Below are positions 22,829 through 32,709 of a stretch of DNA of 64,000 nucleotides, one piece after another (positions within the stretch are counted from its first letter, which is position 1; each line of letters begins with the position of its first letter). The DNA is from Lentibacillus sp. JNUCC-1 (lineage in GTDB: Bacteria > Bacillota > Bacilli > Bacillales > Amphibacillaceae). The stretch lies in assembly GCF_009741735.1 (NCBI RefSeq), contig NZ_WHOH01000003.1:496001-560000 (forward strand). Direction: 5' to 3'. The notes under the pieces were generated by a model that had not been told where the DNA came from, made no database searches, and saw only the letters and a program-made list of their open reading frames with translations. A program made the position numbers and the translations under genes.

Positions 22829-23842
22829 TTAAAAATACTGTCTGGCAAGTTCTGCTATGGCCTCGGGTTTTTTGTAGGACAGTGGTTCATGATGCAAGGC
22901 CTGGAAGAAATTGATGTCGCTTGTGCCGATGTTTCCGAGATTCAAGCGCGGAATCAGTCTGGCATATGCCGGTGACCCGTCATGGTGAAATGTCAATGAC
23001 AGGTTAAAGCTTGCCATACCTTGCTCAGTTAAGCAGGCGAATATTTGCGTCAACCCTGTTGCGAAGTGTTCCCAGTCCGTTTCGGTGACATCTTCAATAT
23101 TTGAACGGTTTCTGAAGACGGCCAGATAATCATTATGACTTTTCGGTGCAAAAGCATGCATCCAAGCAACCTCACCATGCTCGCCAATCCAGCGTTCTTT
23201 TTCACTGAACTCATGCTTATAAAGATATTCAAAGTAATGCTCTCCATAGCGATCATGGAAGGATTGATTATGATGGGCGATCAACTGTTGTTCATTTGTT
23301 GCAGTTTCAGAGACAATGACATGCAGGTGCGGATGCAAGATGCTGCCACCTGAAAAAGGCAGGTAGTTCCAATTAATAGAAACGAACGATTCATGGTGGT
23401 CCTGAGCCAGTACACTTTTGACATACGTTTGAGCGGCAACAAAGGCGTTCTTGATTTGTTCAACCGAAAAATCTTCCAGTCTGAGAAAATGCTCTCTCGT
23501 CATCACAACAACACCATTATGCTTGCTGTACGGAAATAGATTGGGAGCGACAATCGCTTCTCCTTGTGAAATTCGCCCGTCTTCCGCAACTTCTTCTGGG
23601 AATGTAGGCGTCATTTTATAGACGTTTTCCGGACAGAATGGACAGTTTTTACCGCTTGTTTGCTGAACAGCTTCTGTGTAATCCGGTATATGAAATGCCA
23701 TTCCGGGATCAAACACAATCCGCGAGGTCTCGCCTGTTAATGGGTCAAACCGAATTTCCGTGGGCCGTTCAATCTGCTCGCCTTCACCTGTGAAAAACAC
23801 ACTCGTTTCTTCTTTCTTCTGAAAAAAATGCCGCAAAGTCAT
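22829..23842 (-). CDS. Galactose-1-phosphate uridylyltransferase-like protein
   Basis: The protein of about 337 residues belongs to the GalT/HIT superfamily. A zinc-type CPFCPENVYK motif lies near residue 68, and the nucleotidyl-transfer His motif is GGSILHPHLHVIV (about residues 170-182). A FAPKSHNDYLAVF segment follows. It is more divergent than typical GalT and no other Leloir-pathway gene is nearby, so the sugar substrate is uncertain. The start is ambiguous: ATG 23842 is only two bases from AAGGAG, whereas TTG 23836 has better spacing. Confidence 0.75.
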   Translation of the reverse strand: MTLRHFFQKKEETSVFFTGEGEQIERPTEIRFDPLTGETSRIVFDPGMAFHIPDYTEAVQQTSGKNCPFCPENVYKMTPTFPEEVAEDGRISQGEAIVAPNLFPYSKHNGVVVMTREHFLRLEDFSVEQIKNAFVAAQTYVKSVLAQDHHESFVSINWNYLPFSGGSILHPHLHVIVSETATNEQQLIAHHNQSFHDRYGEHYFEYLYKHEFSEKERWIGEHGEVAWMHAFAPKSHNDYLAVFRNRSNIEDVTETDWEHFATGLTQIFACLTEQGMASFNLSLTFHHDGSPAYARLIPRLNLGNIGTSDINFFQALHHEPLSYKKPEAIAELARQYF

Positions 23843-24022
23843 CACTCCTTAACTATCATTATATTGTTAATTATAAATGAACAGTCAACGTTTGATAAGG
23901 AAATTGAGCCGCTGATAGATGGATCAGAAAAATATCGTCATTTTTGAAATAATCGCAAACGCTCTCATCATTCTGTATAGTAGTAGTTAAGAGTTAGAAA
24001 AAGAAGGAGGCTTTTACATCTT

Positions 24023-25638
24023 ATGAACGTAGCAGAGATTATTATCTTAATTGGTGCCCTCTTAGTAGCGGGGATCGTTTTGGGCGCCCTGGGGATATTT
24101 ACATTTTTATATATGACAGACCGGAAACAGAAGCAGCATCCTGTCCTGCGTAATTACCCCGTTCTTGGGCGAGTTCGCTACTTTTTTGAAAAGATCGGAC
24201 CTGAATTTCGTCAATACTTATTTAACGATGATCATCAAGGAAAACCATTTTCGCGTTTGGAGTATCAGCATATTGTTAAAAAGGCCAAGTACAAACGTGA
24301 TGTGCTGGGTTTTGGATCAGAAAGGGACTTCCAGGAGCCAGGCTATTATATCCGGAACTCATTGTTTCCAAAATTAACCGAAGAACTTGCTTTCGACCGA
24401 GAAATCAAGTCCAAAACAGAACGGTATCTTTTAATCAATGACCCATTGTTTACTCAACGTGAAGAATTTATGGAACCGGATGAATCACCTGCTTATCTGC
24501 TGAATGAAGCAGATTCGATTGTGATTGGTGAACAAACAGCGGCACAGCCTTTTAAAGTTAAGGGCCAGATTGGCATGTCTGCAATGAGTTATGGTTCACT
24601 TGGAAGCAAGGCTTTGACAGCTCTTTCAGAAGGTCTTGGTATGGCGAAGGGGACTTGGATGAACACAGGAGAAGGCGGCTTATCAGAATATCATCTCAAA
24701 GGTGGCCAGGACATCATTATGCAGATTGGTCCGGGCAAATTTGGCGTTCGCGATCTTGCCGGCCATTTTGATTGGGATGAATTGCTGGAAAAAAGTAAAC
24801 TTCCTGAAGTAAAAGCTTTTGAACTGAAGCTCGGACAAGGGGCCAAAACACGAGGGGACATATTGACGGTGAAAAAGTAACTGAAGAAATTGCCCGTATC
24901 CGCAGAGTGGAACCCTTTAAATCAATTGACAGCCCCAACCGTTTTGAAGAATACAGTGATTTACCTTCTCTGTTTAAATTTATGAATCAGATTCGTGAGC
25001 ACACAGGAAAACCTGTTGGCATGAAAGTGGTGATCGGCAGTCATTTTGAGGCCGATGAACTGGCTGAAGGATTAAAAACACATCATGGCGGTCCCGATTT
25101 CATAACGATTGACGGTGGTGAAGGAGGAACAGGAGCATCCTATCAGGAACTGGCAGATGCAGTTGGCCTGCCGATCCACTCCGCACTGCCGCTTGTTGAT
25201 CATGCCTTGCGAAAACATGGTGTGCGCGACCGCGTGAAACTGATCGCCTCCGGAAAGTTGTATTCACCAGACAGAGTAGCAGTTGCACTTGGTATGGGAG
25301 CTGATCTGGTTAATATTGCAAGAGGGTTTATGATTACAGTCGGCTGTATTCAAACACTGAAATGTCATTCCAATACGTGTCCGGTCGGGGTGGCCACAAC
25401 AGATCCTGAACTGGAAAAAGCACTCGTCATCGATGAAAAGAAACACCGCACAGCCAATTACGTTATTACAATGAGAAAAGGCCTCTTCCGCCTCGCAGCA
25501 GCTGCGGGAATTGATTCACCAACTAAATTTGAAGCAAAACATATTGTCTATAAAGATGAAAAAGGAAAAACCTGGTCCCTATCAGATATTTACGACTCGA
25601 TCGTACAAACTGGAAACACCGAAGCACGAGAAGCTTAA
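24023..25638 (+). pseudogene. Membrane-anchored glutamate-synthase-like FMN protein, frameshifted
   Basis: The frame starts at ATG 24023 behind AAGGAGG with an N-terminal membrane helix, then a GltB-type FMN-binding synthase domain: GQIGMSAMSYGSLG, NTGEGGLSEYH and QIGPGKFGVRD. At GGGG 24854-24857 one G is missing; adding it joins GAKTRG to GHIDGEKVTEEIARIRRVEP. The second half carries ITIDGGEGGTGASY, LIASGKLYSPDRVA and the cysteine motif CIQTLKCHSNTCPVGVA that binds the 3Fe-4S cluster. No amidotransferase domain is present. The intact form would be about 538 residues, typical of stand-alone proteins of this family, whose substrate is unknown. Confidence 0.85.
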
Positions 25639-25701
25639 AGGAAAGCATCCAGTCTTATAAAAAAGCAGATGAACCAACAAATACGTGAAAGTTCATTTTA
25701 G

Positions 25702-25738
25702 AGGGTCGAAACGTCTGGCATAAGACGTTTCGACCTTT
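25702..25738 (+). terminator. Terminator after the FMN protein gene
   Basis: GGTCGAAACGTC and GACGTTTCGACC form a perfect 12-bp stem around a short loop, followed by TTTCC. The tail is weak but the stem is strong. Confidence 0.65.
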
Positions 25739-25840
25739 CCATTTATTATTAAGTAAAAATCATCATTTCTTTCCTATGAATCTTGTTCCAACTCTTTCCC
25801 GTACATCCCCTTGCCTATCATAACAAGACACAATTTCCGT

Positions 25841-26537
25841 AGACTGCGACATAAGTGAGGATGTTATAAGTGCCTCGCCCCACCGATCTCCGGGAAAACA
25901 CTGCGCTTTCCATGGGCGCTGATGAGCCTCCTCGTGCTCCGCACTCCGGGGTCTCATCGAGGCTTTTGCTCCCATAGGAGTCTCCGTGTTTTCCCGGAGA
26001 TCGGTGAGAGTATGTATTATACTTTTTTAACTGAGCACGTAACTTGGTGTTATGATGATTCAATCAAAATGAATTGCACACAAAGTTAAGGGTTTTAGTA
26101 CAGAACCGTCCAAGCTTCCGAATAAGATGAGGGTGATTGGAGAGAAGGACAGTCGACTCCTGCGGGAATAGCATGAGTCCGAAGACCCCACAGTGAGCGG
26201 TACATTAGGGAGGGTCGACTAAGAGCGTCCTTTGCGGACAACGTCGACATACCCCTTGCCGGGGCAAGGAGGCTGAGGCCGTGCCCGCGGAAAGCGACTT
26301 CTCGCAGCGGAAATCACGACGCTCTAACAAACATATATGGTTCAATTTGGATATATCGGAAATTATGCATGTGATATCGGAAATTCTGAGGTTATATCGG
26401 AATTTTTGAAGTGTATATCGGCGTTTTTAACTCATATATCGGAAAATCACATGAAATTGCCATATAAGTCGTAACTTAAAACTTCCCTGAGAACTTTTAT
26501 GTAGGTTTATAAAGTTTTCACTGGTTCGCAGTTTGTG
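25841..26537. repeat. Composite repeat element, copy 2 (reversed orientation)
   Basis: This gene-free interval has the same parts as 10566-11358 in reverse order: a degraded end (AGACTGCGAC at 25841), repeat B on the minus strand (25882-26007, closing stem CCGATCTCCGGGAAAACAC / GTTTTCCCGGAGATCGG), repeat C (26104-26150), repeat A on the plus strand (26151-26300), a TATCGG array (26351-26448) and the end TTCGCAGTTTGTGTC (26525-26539). Repeat A here contains an extra module (about 26205-26270, with GTCGAC inverted repeats) that also occurs in the copy near 59700. Confidence 0.7.
26351..26448. repeat. Five TATCGG motifs at about 21-bp spacing
   Basis: TATCGG occurs at 26354, 26375, 26395, 26416 and 26437, spacings 21, 20, 21 and 21. 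The fourth unit reads TATCGGCG. Same design as 13405-13502 and 30685-30779. Confidence 0.85.
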
Positions 26538-26748
26538 TCTACTGTTCGTTAAAAGTTTTAACTGCAAACAGCTTTTTTGAAAAGACACCCATTCCTACTT
26601 ATGCATATTTCAACCTAAACGGAATAAAGTGAAATATGTCCCTTTGATGATGTTTAAGTTTGGGACTTAAGTGGTACGCGGTATGTAGGGTGGTTTTTCT
26701 AATTTACTAAATTCGGGGAACCATTTAAATTTTGGGGAGGGATTTATT

Positions 26749-26859
26749 GTGGAGCATACGCTCGATGGCTGGACGTTTTTCTGGTTTTTCATTCCGATGC
26801 CATTGTTACTCATCTGGGCGATTATCACGTATTACACCGATCGGAGTGATAAATCGTGA
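26749..26859 (+). CDS. Symporter small accessory protein
   Basis: A GTG at 26749, eight bases after GGGGAGG, opens a 36-residue peptide: EHTLDGWTFFWFFIPMPLL, a single membrane helix, then a tail YYTDRSDKS. Its stop overlaps the GTG start of the symporter (GTGA), so translation should be coupled. Short one-helix proteins encoded directly before sodium:solute symporter genes are a recognised pattern in Firmicutes and are thought to be transporter subunits. It is too short for routine gene calling. Confidence 0.75.
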   Translation: MEHTLDGWTFFWFFIPMPLLLIWAIITYYTDRSDKS

Positions 26860-28361
26860 ATTTAGAACCGGTGCACGTCACATTTATCATTTATTTACTT
26901 ATCATGATCGGAATAGGATTAGCGACATTTCGCATGACACATACACTTTCGGACTATGTTTTAGGTGGCCGGCGACTAGGAAGCTGGGTAACGGCTTTCT
27001 CAGCCACTGCAAGTGATTTCAGTGGTTGGCTGCTCATTGGCTTGCCGGGTGCCGCATACGCCTCAGGGATGGGGCAATCCAGTTTGTGGCTTGCGCTCGG
27101 ACTTGCGATAGGGGCTGTGATCAACTGGACATATGTGGCCAAACGGCTGCGTCTCTATACCAAATATGCCGGTGATTCGATCACTTTGCCACAGTTTCTT
27201 GAAAATAGATTCAGAGATAAATCGCATTTGTTACGGGTTGTGTCAGCAGCTTTCATATTGGCTTTCTTTCTGTTTTACACAGCATCTGGCCTTGTGGCGG
27301 GAGCCAAGTTGTTTCAGGGTACATTTGATGCAAGTTATCATACGGCCCTCATTGTCGGCGGGCTCATAATCGTATCATATACGTTTCTTGGCGGATTTCT
27401 CGCTGTCAGTGTTACGGATTTAATTCAAGGATTATTGATGTCAGCAGCCTTAGCATTTACAGCCATCTATGGATTGGTGGAAATGGGTGGCTTCGCTGAA
27501 TTGTTTAATGCGCTTGGTTCTATTACACCAAGTCTGATCGATGCCTTTGCCGCCACAGATTATAATCAGCCTGAAGGGATTTTATGGACAGCTGCCGGCT
27601 CCATCGGCGCTGTTGGTATTATTTCTTCCTTGGCTTGGGGACTTGGTTATTTTGGTCAGCCTCATATTTTAGCACGTTTTATGGCGATTCGTTCCCATAA
27701 GGAAATACGTAAAGCAAGACTGATCAGTGTTGCTTTAGGCCTTGTGGTCCCTTTATATGGTGCGTTGATTGTCGGGATGCTTGGGATTGTGACATTTGAA
27801 CAGCCACTTGCAGACCAAGAACAAGTTTTTATTCAACTCGTTCAAATTGTTTACCATCCCTGGATAGCAGGTATTTTGCTGGCAGCAGTTCTTGCAGCAA
27901 TCATGAGTACAGTTGACTCACAGCTGCTCGTGTCTTCAAGTGCCCTCTCAGAGGATTTTTACCGAAGATATTTCCGGAAAAATGCCAGTGATAAAGAACT
28001 TGTCTGGATTGGACGCTTTTCAGTATTGCTCATTGCCTTGATCGCCCTTGCGATTGCATGGAATGAATCAAGTTCGGTGCTCGATCTTGTATCATATGCT
28101 TGGGCTGGATTTGGTGCTACATTTGGACCGCCACTCCTATTTTCCTTATTCTGGCGGCGTACAACACGAAACGGTGCCCTAGTTGGTTTAATTGTCGGTG
28201 GTTTAACCATTTTCCTATGGCCATTAACCGGATCGGAATTGTATGAAATGGTGCCAGGCTTTATTCTGGGAAGCATAGCAATTATTCTGGTAAGTTTAAT
28301 TGGCGGCAAACCATCACAAGAAATGCTGGATGAATTTGATGAAGTGGCAAAAGTCGATTAA
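26856..28361 (+). CDS. putP: Sodium/proline-type symporter (SSS family)
   Basis: The 501-residue protein has about 13 hydrophobic segments and SSS family marks: GRRLGSWVTAFSATASDFSG near residue 35, GLPGAAYASG, the conserved SLAWGLGYFGQPHI loop, and AAIMSTVDSQLLVSSS (about residues 345-360). These match PutP proline carriers closely. In a halophile such a carrier can serve both nutrition and osmoprotection. The GTG start overlaps the accessory peptide gene. A ureohydrolase gene follows after 36 bases, so proline, arginine or a related compound could be the physiological theme; this is inference. Confidence 0.9.
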   Translation: MNLEPVHVTFIIYLLIMIGIGLATFRMTHTLSDYVLGGRRLGSWVTAFSATASDFSGWLLIGLPGAAYASGMGQSSLWLALGLAIGAVINWTYVAKRLRLYTKYAGDSITLPQFLENRFRDKSHLLRVVSAAFILAFFLFYTASGLVAGAKLFQGTFDASYHTALIVGGLIIVSYTFLGGFLAVSVTDLIQGLLMSAALAFTAIYGLVEMGGFAELFNALGSITPSLIDAFAATDYNQPEGILWTAAGSIGAVGIISSLAWGLGYFGQPHILARFMAIRSHKEIRKARLISVALGLVVPLYGALIVGMLGIVTFEQPLADQEQVFIQLVQIVYHPWIAGILLAAVLAAIMSTVDSQLLVSSSALSEDFYRRYFRKNASDKELVWIGRFSVLLIALIALAIAWNESSSVLDLVSYAWAGFGATFGPPLLFSLFWRRTTRNGALVGLIVGGLTIFLWPLTGSELYEMVPGFILGSIAIILVSLIGGKPSQEMLDEFDEVAKVD

Positions 28362-28397
28362 AACGTAATGTGAATATGTTTAAGGTGGCATGAAACA

Positions 28398-29378
28398 ATG
28401 ACAAATATATTATATGGTAATACACCCTGTTTTCTTGATGGAAAAAAAGTATCTTTGAATGATGAAAGTATAGCAGACCGTGATGTGCTTGTTTACGGCG
28501 TGCCTTGGGAAGGGGCGGTAACATGGGGCGATTATACAGGTTGCGAACTGGGCCCCAAAGTCATCCGTCTGAATTCGGCCCGATATTCCGGATATTTGCC
28601 GGAACTGGACCATCTAGATGTGCTTGAACATTATCAGATTGGTGATCTGGGTGACGTGGATGTTGTTCCGGCCAATACCATAGAGACGATGGATCGCATT
28701 GAACAATTTGCAAGCAATGTCTGGAAAACCGGCAAATTTCCGGTTGCTTTCGGTGGAGATCACGGGATCACCTATCCGATTATGGAGGCACTTAGCAAAA
28801 ATGTGGATGGGAAAGTCGGCATCATTCATTTGGATGCGCATTATGACAACCATCCAGATTATGAAGGGGATTTATACGCGAGAAGTACGCCTTTCCATCG
28901 GATGTACGAAAGTGATGGCATTCGTAATGAAAGCATTGTTCATATGGGAATTCATGGCCCTCGTAATAAACCAGAGACTGGAAAATATGCACAGTCTGTC
29001 GGGGCAACAACCATATCGATTCGTGATGTGCGGCGTTCAAAAGATCTTGCAGCGCTTGCCAAGCAGGCTTACAGTATCGCCAGCAAAGGAACAGAGGCCG
29101 TGTACCTCAGCATTTGCAGCGATGTGCTTGATTTTGCCTTCAATCCGGGTGGACCGGTTGATGGCAATGGCTTGACATCGTATGAATTATTGGAGCTCGT
29201 TTATGAGTTTTCCAAATTGGGCATCTGTGGAATGGATTATGTGGAGGTTTATCCGCAGCAGGATACGAATGACAATTCATCCCATTTTGTCACATATGCG
29301 GTTCTGTATGCATTGGCAGGACGCATTTGGCACGAACAGCATGGTCATCAGCATCAGCACGAAACAGCCTGGACTTGA
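28398..29378 (+). CDS. Ureohydrolase (arginase/agmatinase family) with atypical metal ligand
   Basis: The 326-residue enzyme has the ureohydrolase metal motifs GGDHG (His122) and HLDAHYD (Asp146, His148, Asp150). The third motif, normally S-F-D-x-D-x-x-D-P, reads SICSDVLDFAFNPGG: the first bridging Asp is Cys240 and only Asp242 is kept. The family hydrolyses guanidino compounds to urea using a Mn2 or Ni2 centre; the substituted ligand means the substrate or metal may differ, so I do not assign agmatinase. A His-rich tail (HEQHGHQHQHE) could bind metal. AAGGTGG precedes the ATG. Confidence 0.8.
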   Translation: MTNILYGNTPCFLDGKKVSLNDESIADRDVLVYGVPWEGAVTWGDYTGCELGPKVIRLNSARYSGYLPELDHLDVLEHYQIGDLGDVDVVPANTIETMDRIEQFASNVWKTGKFPVAFGGDHGITYPIMEALSKNVDGKVGIIHLDAHYDNHPDYEGDLYARSTPFHRMYESDGIRNESIVHMGIHGPRNKPETGKYAQSVGATTISIRDVRRSKDLAALAKQAYSIASKGTEAVYLSICSDVLDFAFNPGGPVDGNGLTSYELLELVYEFSKLGICGMDYVEVYPQQDTNDNSSHFVTYAVLYALAGRIWHEQHGHQHQHETAWT

Positions 29379-29428
29379 AGTAGGATAGAGACCACTGGAT
29401 TCTCCGTGTTTCCCCTTCGCTGGAACGA

Positions 29429-29475
29429 AAATCCGAACACCTTACTTAGTTTTGTATAGGTGTTCGGATTTTTTT
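29429..29475 (+). terminator. Terminator of the symporter/ureohydrolase unit
   Basis: AAAATCCGAACACCT and AGGTGTTCGGATTTTTT form a 14-bp stem with a T-run. Confidence 0.85.
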
Positions 29476-29586
29476 ACTTTCTTTGGCTTCAGTTATTATT
29501 ATAAAGCAAATAAATTTTCATCTATCATGTTGATCGTGTTACTATAGTTAGAGTGTGAATGACGAGAAACTCAACAGGAGGGACCG

Positions 29587-30615
29587 ATGACGATGGACCA
29601 GTCAACGAAACCGATTCACGTTTATAGAGGGAAATATATTGAAAGTGCGCATGATGTACATATTGCAGTTGTTTCTGCAAAAGGGGACTTGCTCGCTTAT
29701 TATGGGGATCCAGTCCGTCAGACATTTGCCCGCTCATCGATGAAACCGTTTCAAGCTTTGCCGGTCGTTGAAACAGGAGCAATGGAAGCTTATAATCTGA
29801 CTGAACGAGAGCTGTCTTTATTTTGTGCCAGCCATATCGGGGAACCGTACCATAGGGAGTCGGTTATGGAGGTGCTTGGCAAGATCAATCTGCCGGAGGA
29901 CAAGCTGCAGTGCGGCACTCACATTCCGAAAGATACCGAGAGCTACAAGCGTCTGGTTCAATCAGGAGGCGAGCTGACGCCTGTGTACAGCAATTGTTCC
30001 GGAAAGCACTCTGGCATGCTGGCAGGTGTCGCACAGCAAGGCATGGATGTGGACACCTATCATGAACTGTCTCACCCGTATCAGCAGCAAATCATAGATG
30101 GCATTGCAAATGTCAGTGGCTATGAGCGAGAAAAAATCATGACCTCTGTCGATGGGTGCGGCCTGCCTGTTCACAGAATGCCGCTTTATTACAACGCGCT
30201 CATGTTCGCGCGGCTCGCTGCTCCCGACAAGTGGACAGATGGAACCAGCGAGCGCCAATCTGCGTTGGGGCGTATCCGTGATGCTATGACAAGTTATCCG
30301 GAAATGGTCGCCGGCACGGATCAATTTGATACGGATTTGATGAAGGCATATGAAGGTCGGATTGTGGCAAAAGGAGGCGCAGAGGCCGTGCATTGCTTTG
30401 GTGACCGGGAAACCGGGATCGGAGTCGCTCTGAAAATCTCTGACGGCAATCCGCGCGCCACAACGGCTGCTTCGATGGAAGTTCTGCAGCAACTCGGCAT
30501 TGGTAATGAAAAGATTTTTGCAGATCTTGACGATTATCATTATGTGCCAGTCAAAAATATGCGCAAAGAAAAAATCGGCGAAGTTAAACCGGTCTTTAAA
30601 TTGAATCGGATTTAA
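29587..30615 (+). CDS. L-asparaginase II (Rhizobium etli-type)
   Basis: The 342-residue protein belongs to the asparaginase II family that is unrelated to the E. coli enzymes. Visible motifs are ARSSMKPFQALP, FCASHIGEPYHRE, the catalytic YSNCSGKHSGML (about residues 137-148), DGCGLPVHRMPL and the AKGGAEAVHCFG loop. The paired Ser-x-x-Lys elements and the zinc-binding Cys residues of this family are all present. It would release ammonia from asparagine in the cytosol. GGAGGG precedes ATG 29587. It is flanked by terminators and appears monocistronic. Confidence 0.9.
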   Translation: MTMDQSTKPIHVYRGKYIESAHDVHIAVVSAKGDLLAYYGDPVRQTFARSSMKPFQALPVVETGAMEAYNLTERELSLFCASHIGEPYHRESVMEVLGKINLPEDKLQCGTHIPKDTESYKRLVQSGGELTPVYSNCSGKHSGMLAGVAQQGMDVDTYHELSHPYQQQIIDGIANVSGYEREKIMTSVDGCGLPVHRMPLYYNALMFARLAAPDKWTDGTSERQSALGRIRDAMTSYPEMVAGTDQFDTDLMKAYEGRIVAKGGAEAVHCFGDRETGIGVALKISDGNPRATTAASMEVLQQLGIGNEKIFADLDDYHYVPVKNMRKEKIGEVKPVFKLNRI

Positions 30616-30684
30616 ACGATATTCCGGCACTATCGGAGTGAGCGCACGGTCTTGCAGCTTAAAGATTCGCTGGGAATTATCATT

Positions 30685-30779
30685 TTTCCGATATCTCATG
30701 TTAAATCGCCGATATATGGGCTGAAATTTCCGATATACGACTTGGAATTTCCGATATCCGCAACATAATTTCCGATATA
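30685..30779. repeat. Five CCGATA (TATCGG) motifs at exact 21-bp spacing, reverse orientation
   Basis: CCGATA occurs at 30688, 30709, 30730, 30751 and 30772, always 21 bp apart, usually within AATTTCCGATATA. Read on the minus strand the fourth unit is TATCGGCG, as in the array at 26351. Confidence 0.85.
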
Positions 30780-30811
30780 AATCAAATGAAGGTTTCAGAC
30801 CACTCTATAAA

Positions 30812-30863
30812 AATAACTCCCCTGCCACCCATGGATGATTTCCAGGTGGCAGGGGAGATTTTT
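30812..30863. terminator. Bidirectional terminator
   Basis: CTCCCCTGCCACC and GGTGGCAGGGGAG form a 13-bp stem between convergent genes, followed by TTTTTT. Confidence 0.85.
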
Positions 30864-31819
30864 TAAGGGGTTAATTCTATATCAGTTTGTTCTTCCCTGG
30901 TGCTCGTATCGATATTGTCTGCTTCGTCAAATAGAAAGGAAACTTCAGTTTCGTTCATTGGGTGAGCAGACCAATCGCTGAGCAAGTATGCCACTTCATA
31001 AAGCGGGAGGCTGTAACCGATAGAATCATCATCAATATTTTCAGCGGAATTAATAGCAAAGATTTGACCGTGTGTCTCTGAAATTAAAGGCCCGCCGCTG
31101 CTGCCTTCCGAAATATCAGCATTCATTTCATAGAGATTGGTATATTGATAGGAACCAATCGAAAAGTTTATGTAGTCATCTAGGATGGTGCCGGTCGAAA
31201 CCGCTTCATGGTCATTGGGACTGCCGAGTGCGATCACACTGTCACCAAGCGGCAAATGATCCGTTGTGTTAACTGGAAAAGGCGTATGGCCAATGAGTTC
31301 AGGCACCCTGATCAGAGCAATGTCCGTCTCAGAAGAATATCCAATGACTGTGCCAGGATACTCATTTCCATCGTGTGATTTGATCAGTGCGCTGGTATTG
31401 CCTTCTACAACATGAGCATTTGTAACAATGTCGCCTTTGGTGTTGTACAGAAACCCGGAGCCCTGGTTGGAACCGGTATAGATTGTATAAACAGTCGCTT
31501 GCGCTGAAGTGATCATTTGCTCGCGGGTAAGAGTTGGCGGATCTGATCGGTCGTCAAGTTCTTGTTGCACGGCAAAATTGAAGGTATCAGTATCTTCTTC
31601 AATTGACGGTGAAAATGATTCTTTTAGACCGTGGCTTGTTTGCACAAGGCTGGTGCCGGCAAAGAATAATATGCCAAATCCAAACAGCGCCAGCATAAAA
31701 CTGGCGATCATTGCTGAAATGGAGATAATTAAGCCCGTGTGACGCTTTTTCAAGGCCCCACACTGGGCACAGAAGTCTGCCTGAGGACTCAAATGGTACC
31801 CACAATACTTACACGTCAT
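30863..31819 (-). CDS. Zinc-ribbon, membrane-anchored trypsin-like serine protease
   Basis: The 318-residue protein starts with a zinc ribbon (Cys3, Cys6, Cys17, Cys20), then a membrane helix (about residues 29-56), an acidic linker, and a trypsin/DegP-like domain. The triad is visible: His136 in VTNAHVVEG, Asp166 in SSETDIALIRV and Ser241 in ISEGSSGGPL. There is no PDZ domain. The topology puts the ribbon in the cytosol and the protease outside, an unusual sensor-effector layout for this small family. The gene is single, read toward the asparaginase gene, with a TATAAT-like element upstream on its strand. Confidence 0.85.
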   Translation of the reverse strand: MTCKYCGYHLSPQADFCAQCGALKKRHTGLIISISAMIASFMLALFGFGILFFAGTSLVQTSHGLKESFSPSIEEDTDTFNFAVQQELDDRSDPPTLTREQMITSAQATVYTIYTGSNQGSGFLYNTKGDIVTNAHVVEGNTSALIKSHDGNEYPGTVIGYSSETDIALIRVPELIGHTPFPVNTTDHLPLGDSVIALGSPNDHEAVSTGTILDDYINFSIGSYQYTNLYEMNADISEGSSGGPLISETHGQIFAINSAENIDDDSIGYSLPLYEVAYLLSDWSAHPMNETEVSFLFDEADNIDTSTREEQTDIELTP

Positions 31820-31926
31820 AAACGACCAATCCTCTGTAGAGTGATACTATAATTATAGCATGTGGCCTCTATTCGTGGTAGACTGTGAGACGTGAAAAAT
31901 GCTAAGGCTTTAGACTCAATTTTTTA

Positions 31927-32709
31927 TTATTCGATGACTTTCAGCATCTGCAAACCATGTCTGATACCTGAATCGGTAACGGTTGCGGTACGATGTGTGC
32001 AATACTGGAAAAGTTCCGGATGGGCATTCCCCATGGCAAACCCCGCACCGACACTTTGCAGCATCTCTTTATCATTCATGCCGTCTCCAAAGGCAATCGC
32101 TGCTTCTTTCGGAATATCCAGCTCTTTAAGGATTTTATTGATCGCCTGCCCTTTGTTCACTTCTTTTCTGAGAATGTCGTAACTGTCCGAAATTCCGTTT
32201 ACAGTGACAGGTGCAAGACGCAGCGAAGGGTCTTGCTGTTCATAATGAAGTGGATTTTCTGTACGCATCAACGTCGCCCCAAGGACATCATTGATCCTGG
32301 ATGGGTCCCACTTGGCATTATGCTTCAGTTGAAAGGTATCGATGAAGTTTTGTGCCGACGGGTGTGCCGGATCGGTGAAATAGTTTGCCCCGTTCGTATA
32401 CATGATCAATTCATCATCAAAAGCTTCCGCTGTTTCCAGTATTTGTGTCATTTTATTGCTTTCAATCGGTTCATTAACCAGCGTTTCTCCTTCATACACA
32501 GCATACGCGCCGTTATAGCCGATAAAGGCATCCACGTCAAGTTCTTCCGCCAATCCGGCGATCTCGTGAATTGGCCGTCCTGTCGCCAAAAAGACGTGGA
32601 GTCCTTTAGCTTTTACCTCAGCAATTGCCGCTTTTGTTTCAGGTGTATATGTATGATCTGGTTTTAGAATCGTGCCATCAATATCAAGAAATACAATTTG
32701 GTATGTCAT
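31927..32709 (-). CDS. Cof-type HAD-IIB phosphatase
   Basis: The 260-residue protein has HAD motif I IVFLDIDGTIL at the N-terminus, motif II in VFLATGRPIHEI, motif III Lys in VNKGQAINKIL and motif IV in IAFGDGMNDKEML, with a C2B cap between about residues 85 and 190. This is the Cof/YwpJ/YkrA group of sugar-phosphate or FMN phosphatases; the substrate is not known. ATG 32709 follows AAAGGAG; an in-frame upstream start lacks a site. Confidence 0.88.
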   Translation of the reverse strand: MTYQIVFLDIDGTILKPDHTYTPETKAAIAEVKAKGLHVFLATGRPIHEIAGLAEELDVDAFIGYNGAYAVYEGETLVNEPIESNKMTQILETAEAFDDELIMYTNGANYFTDPAHPSAQNFIDTFQLKHNAKWDPSRINDVLGATLMRTENPLHYEQQDPSLRLAPVTVNGISDSYDILRKEVNKGQAINKILKELDIPKEAAIAFGDGMNDKEMLQSVGAGFAMGNAHPELFQYCTHRTATVTDSGIRHGLQMLKVIE

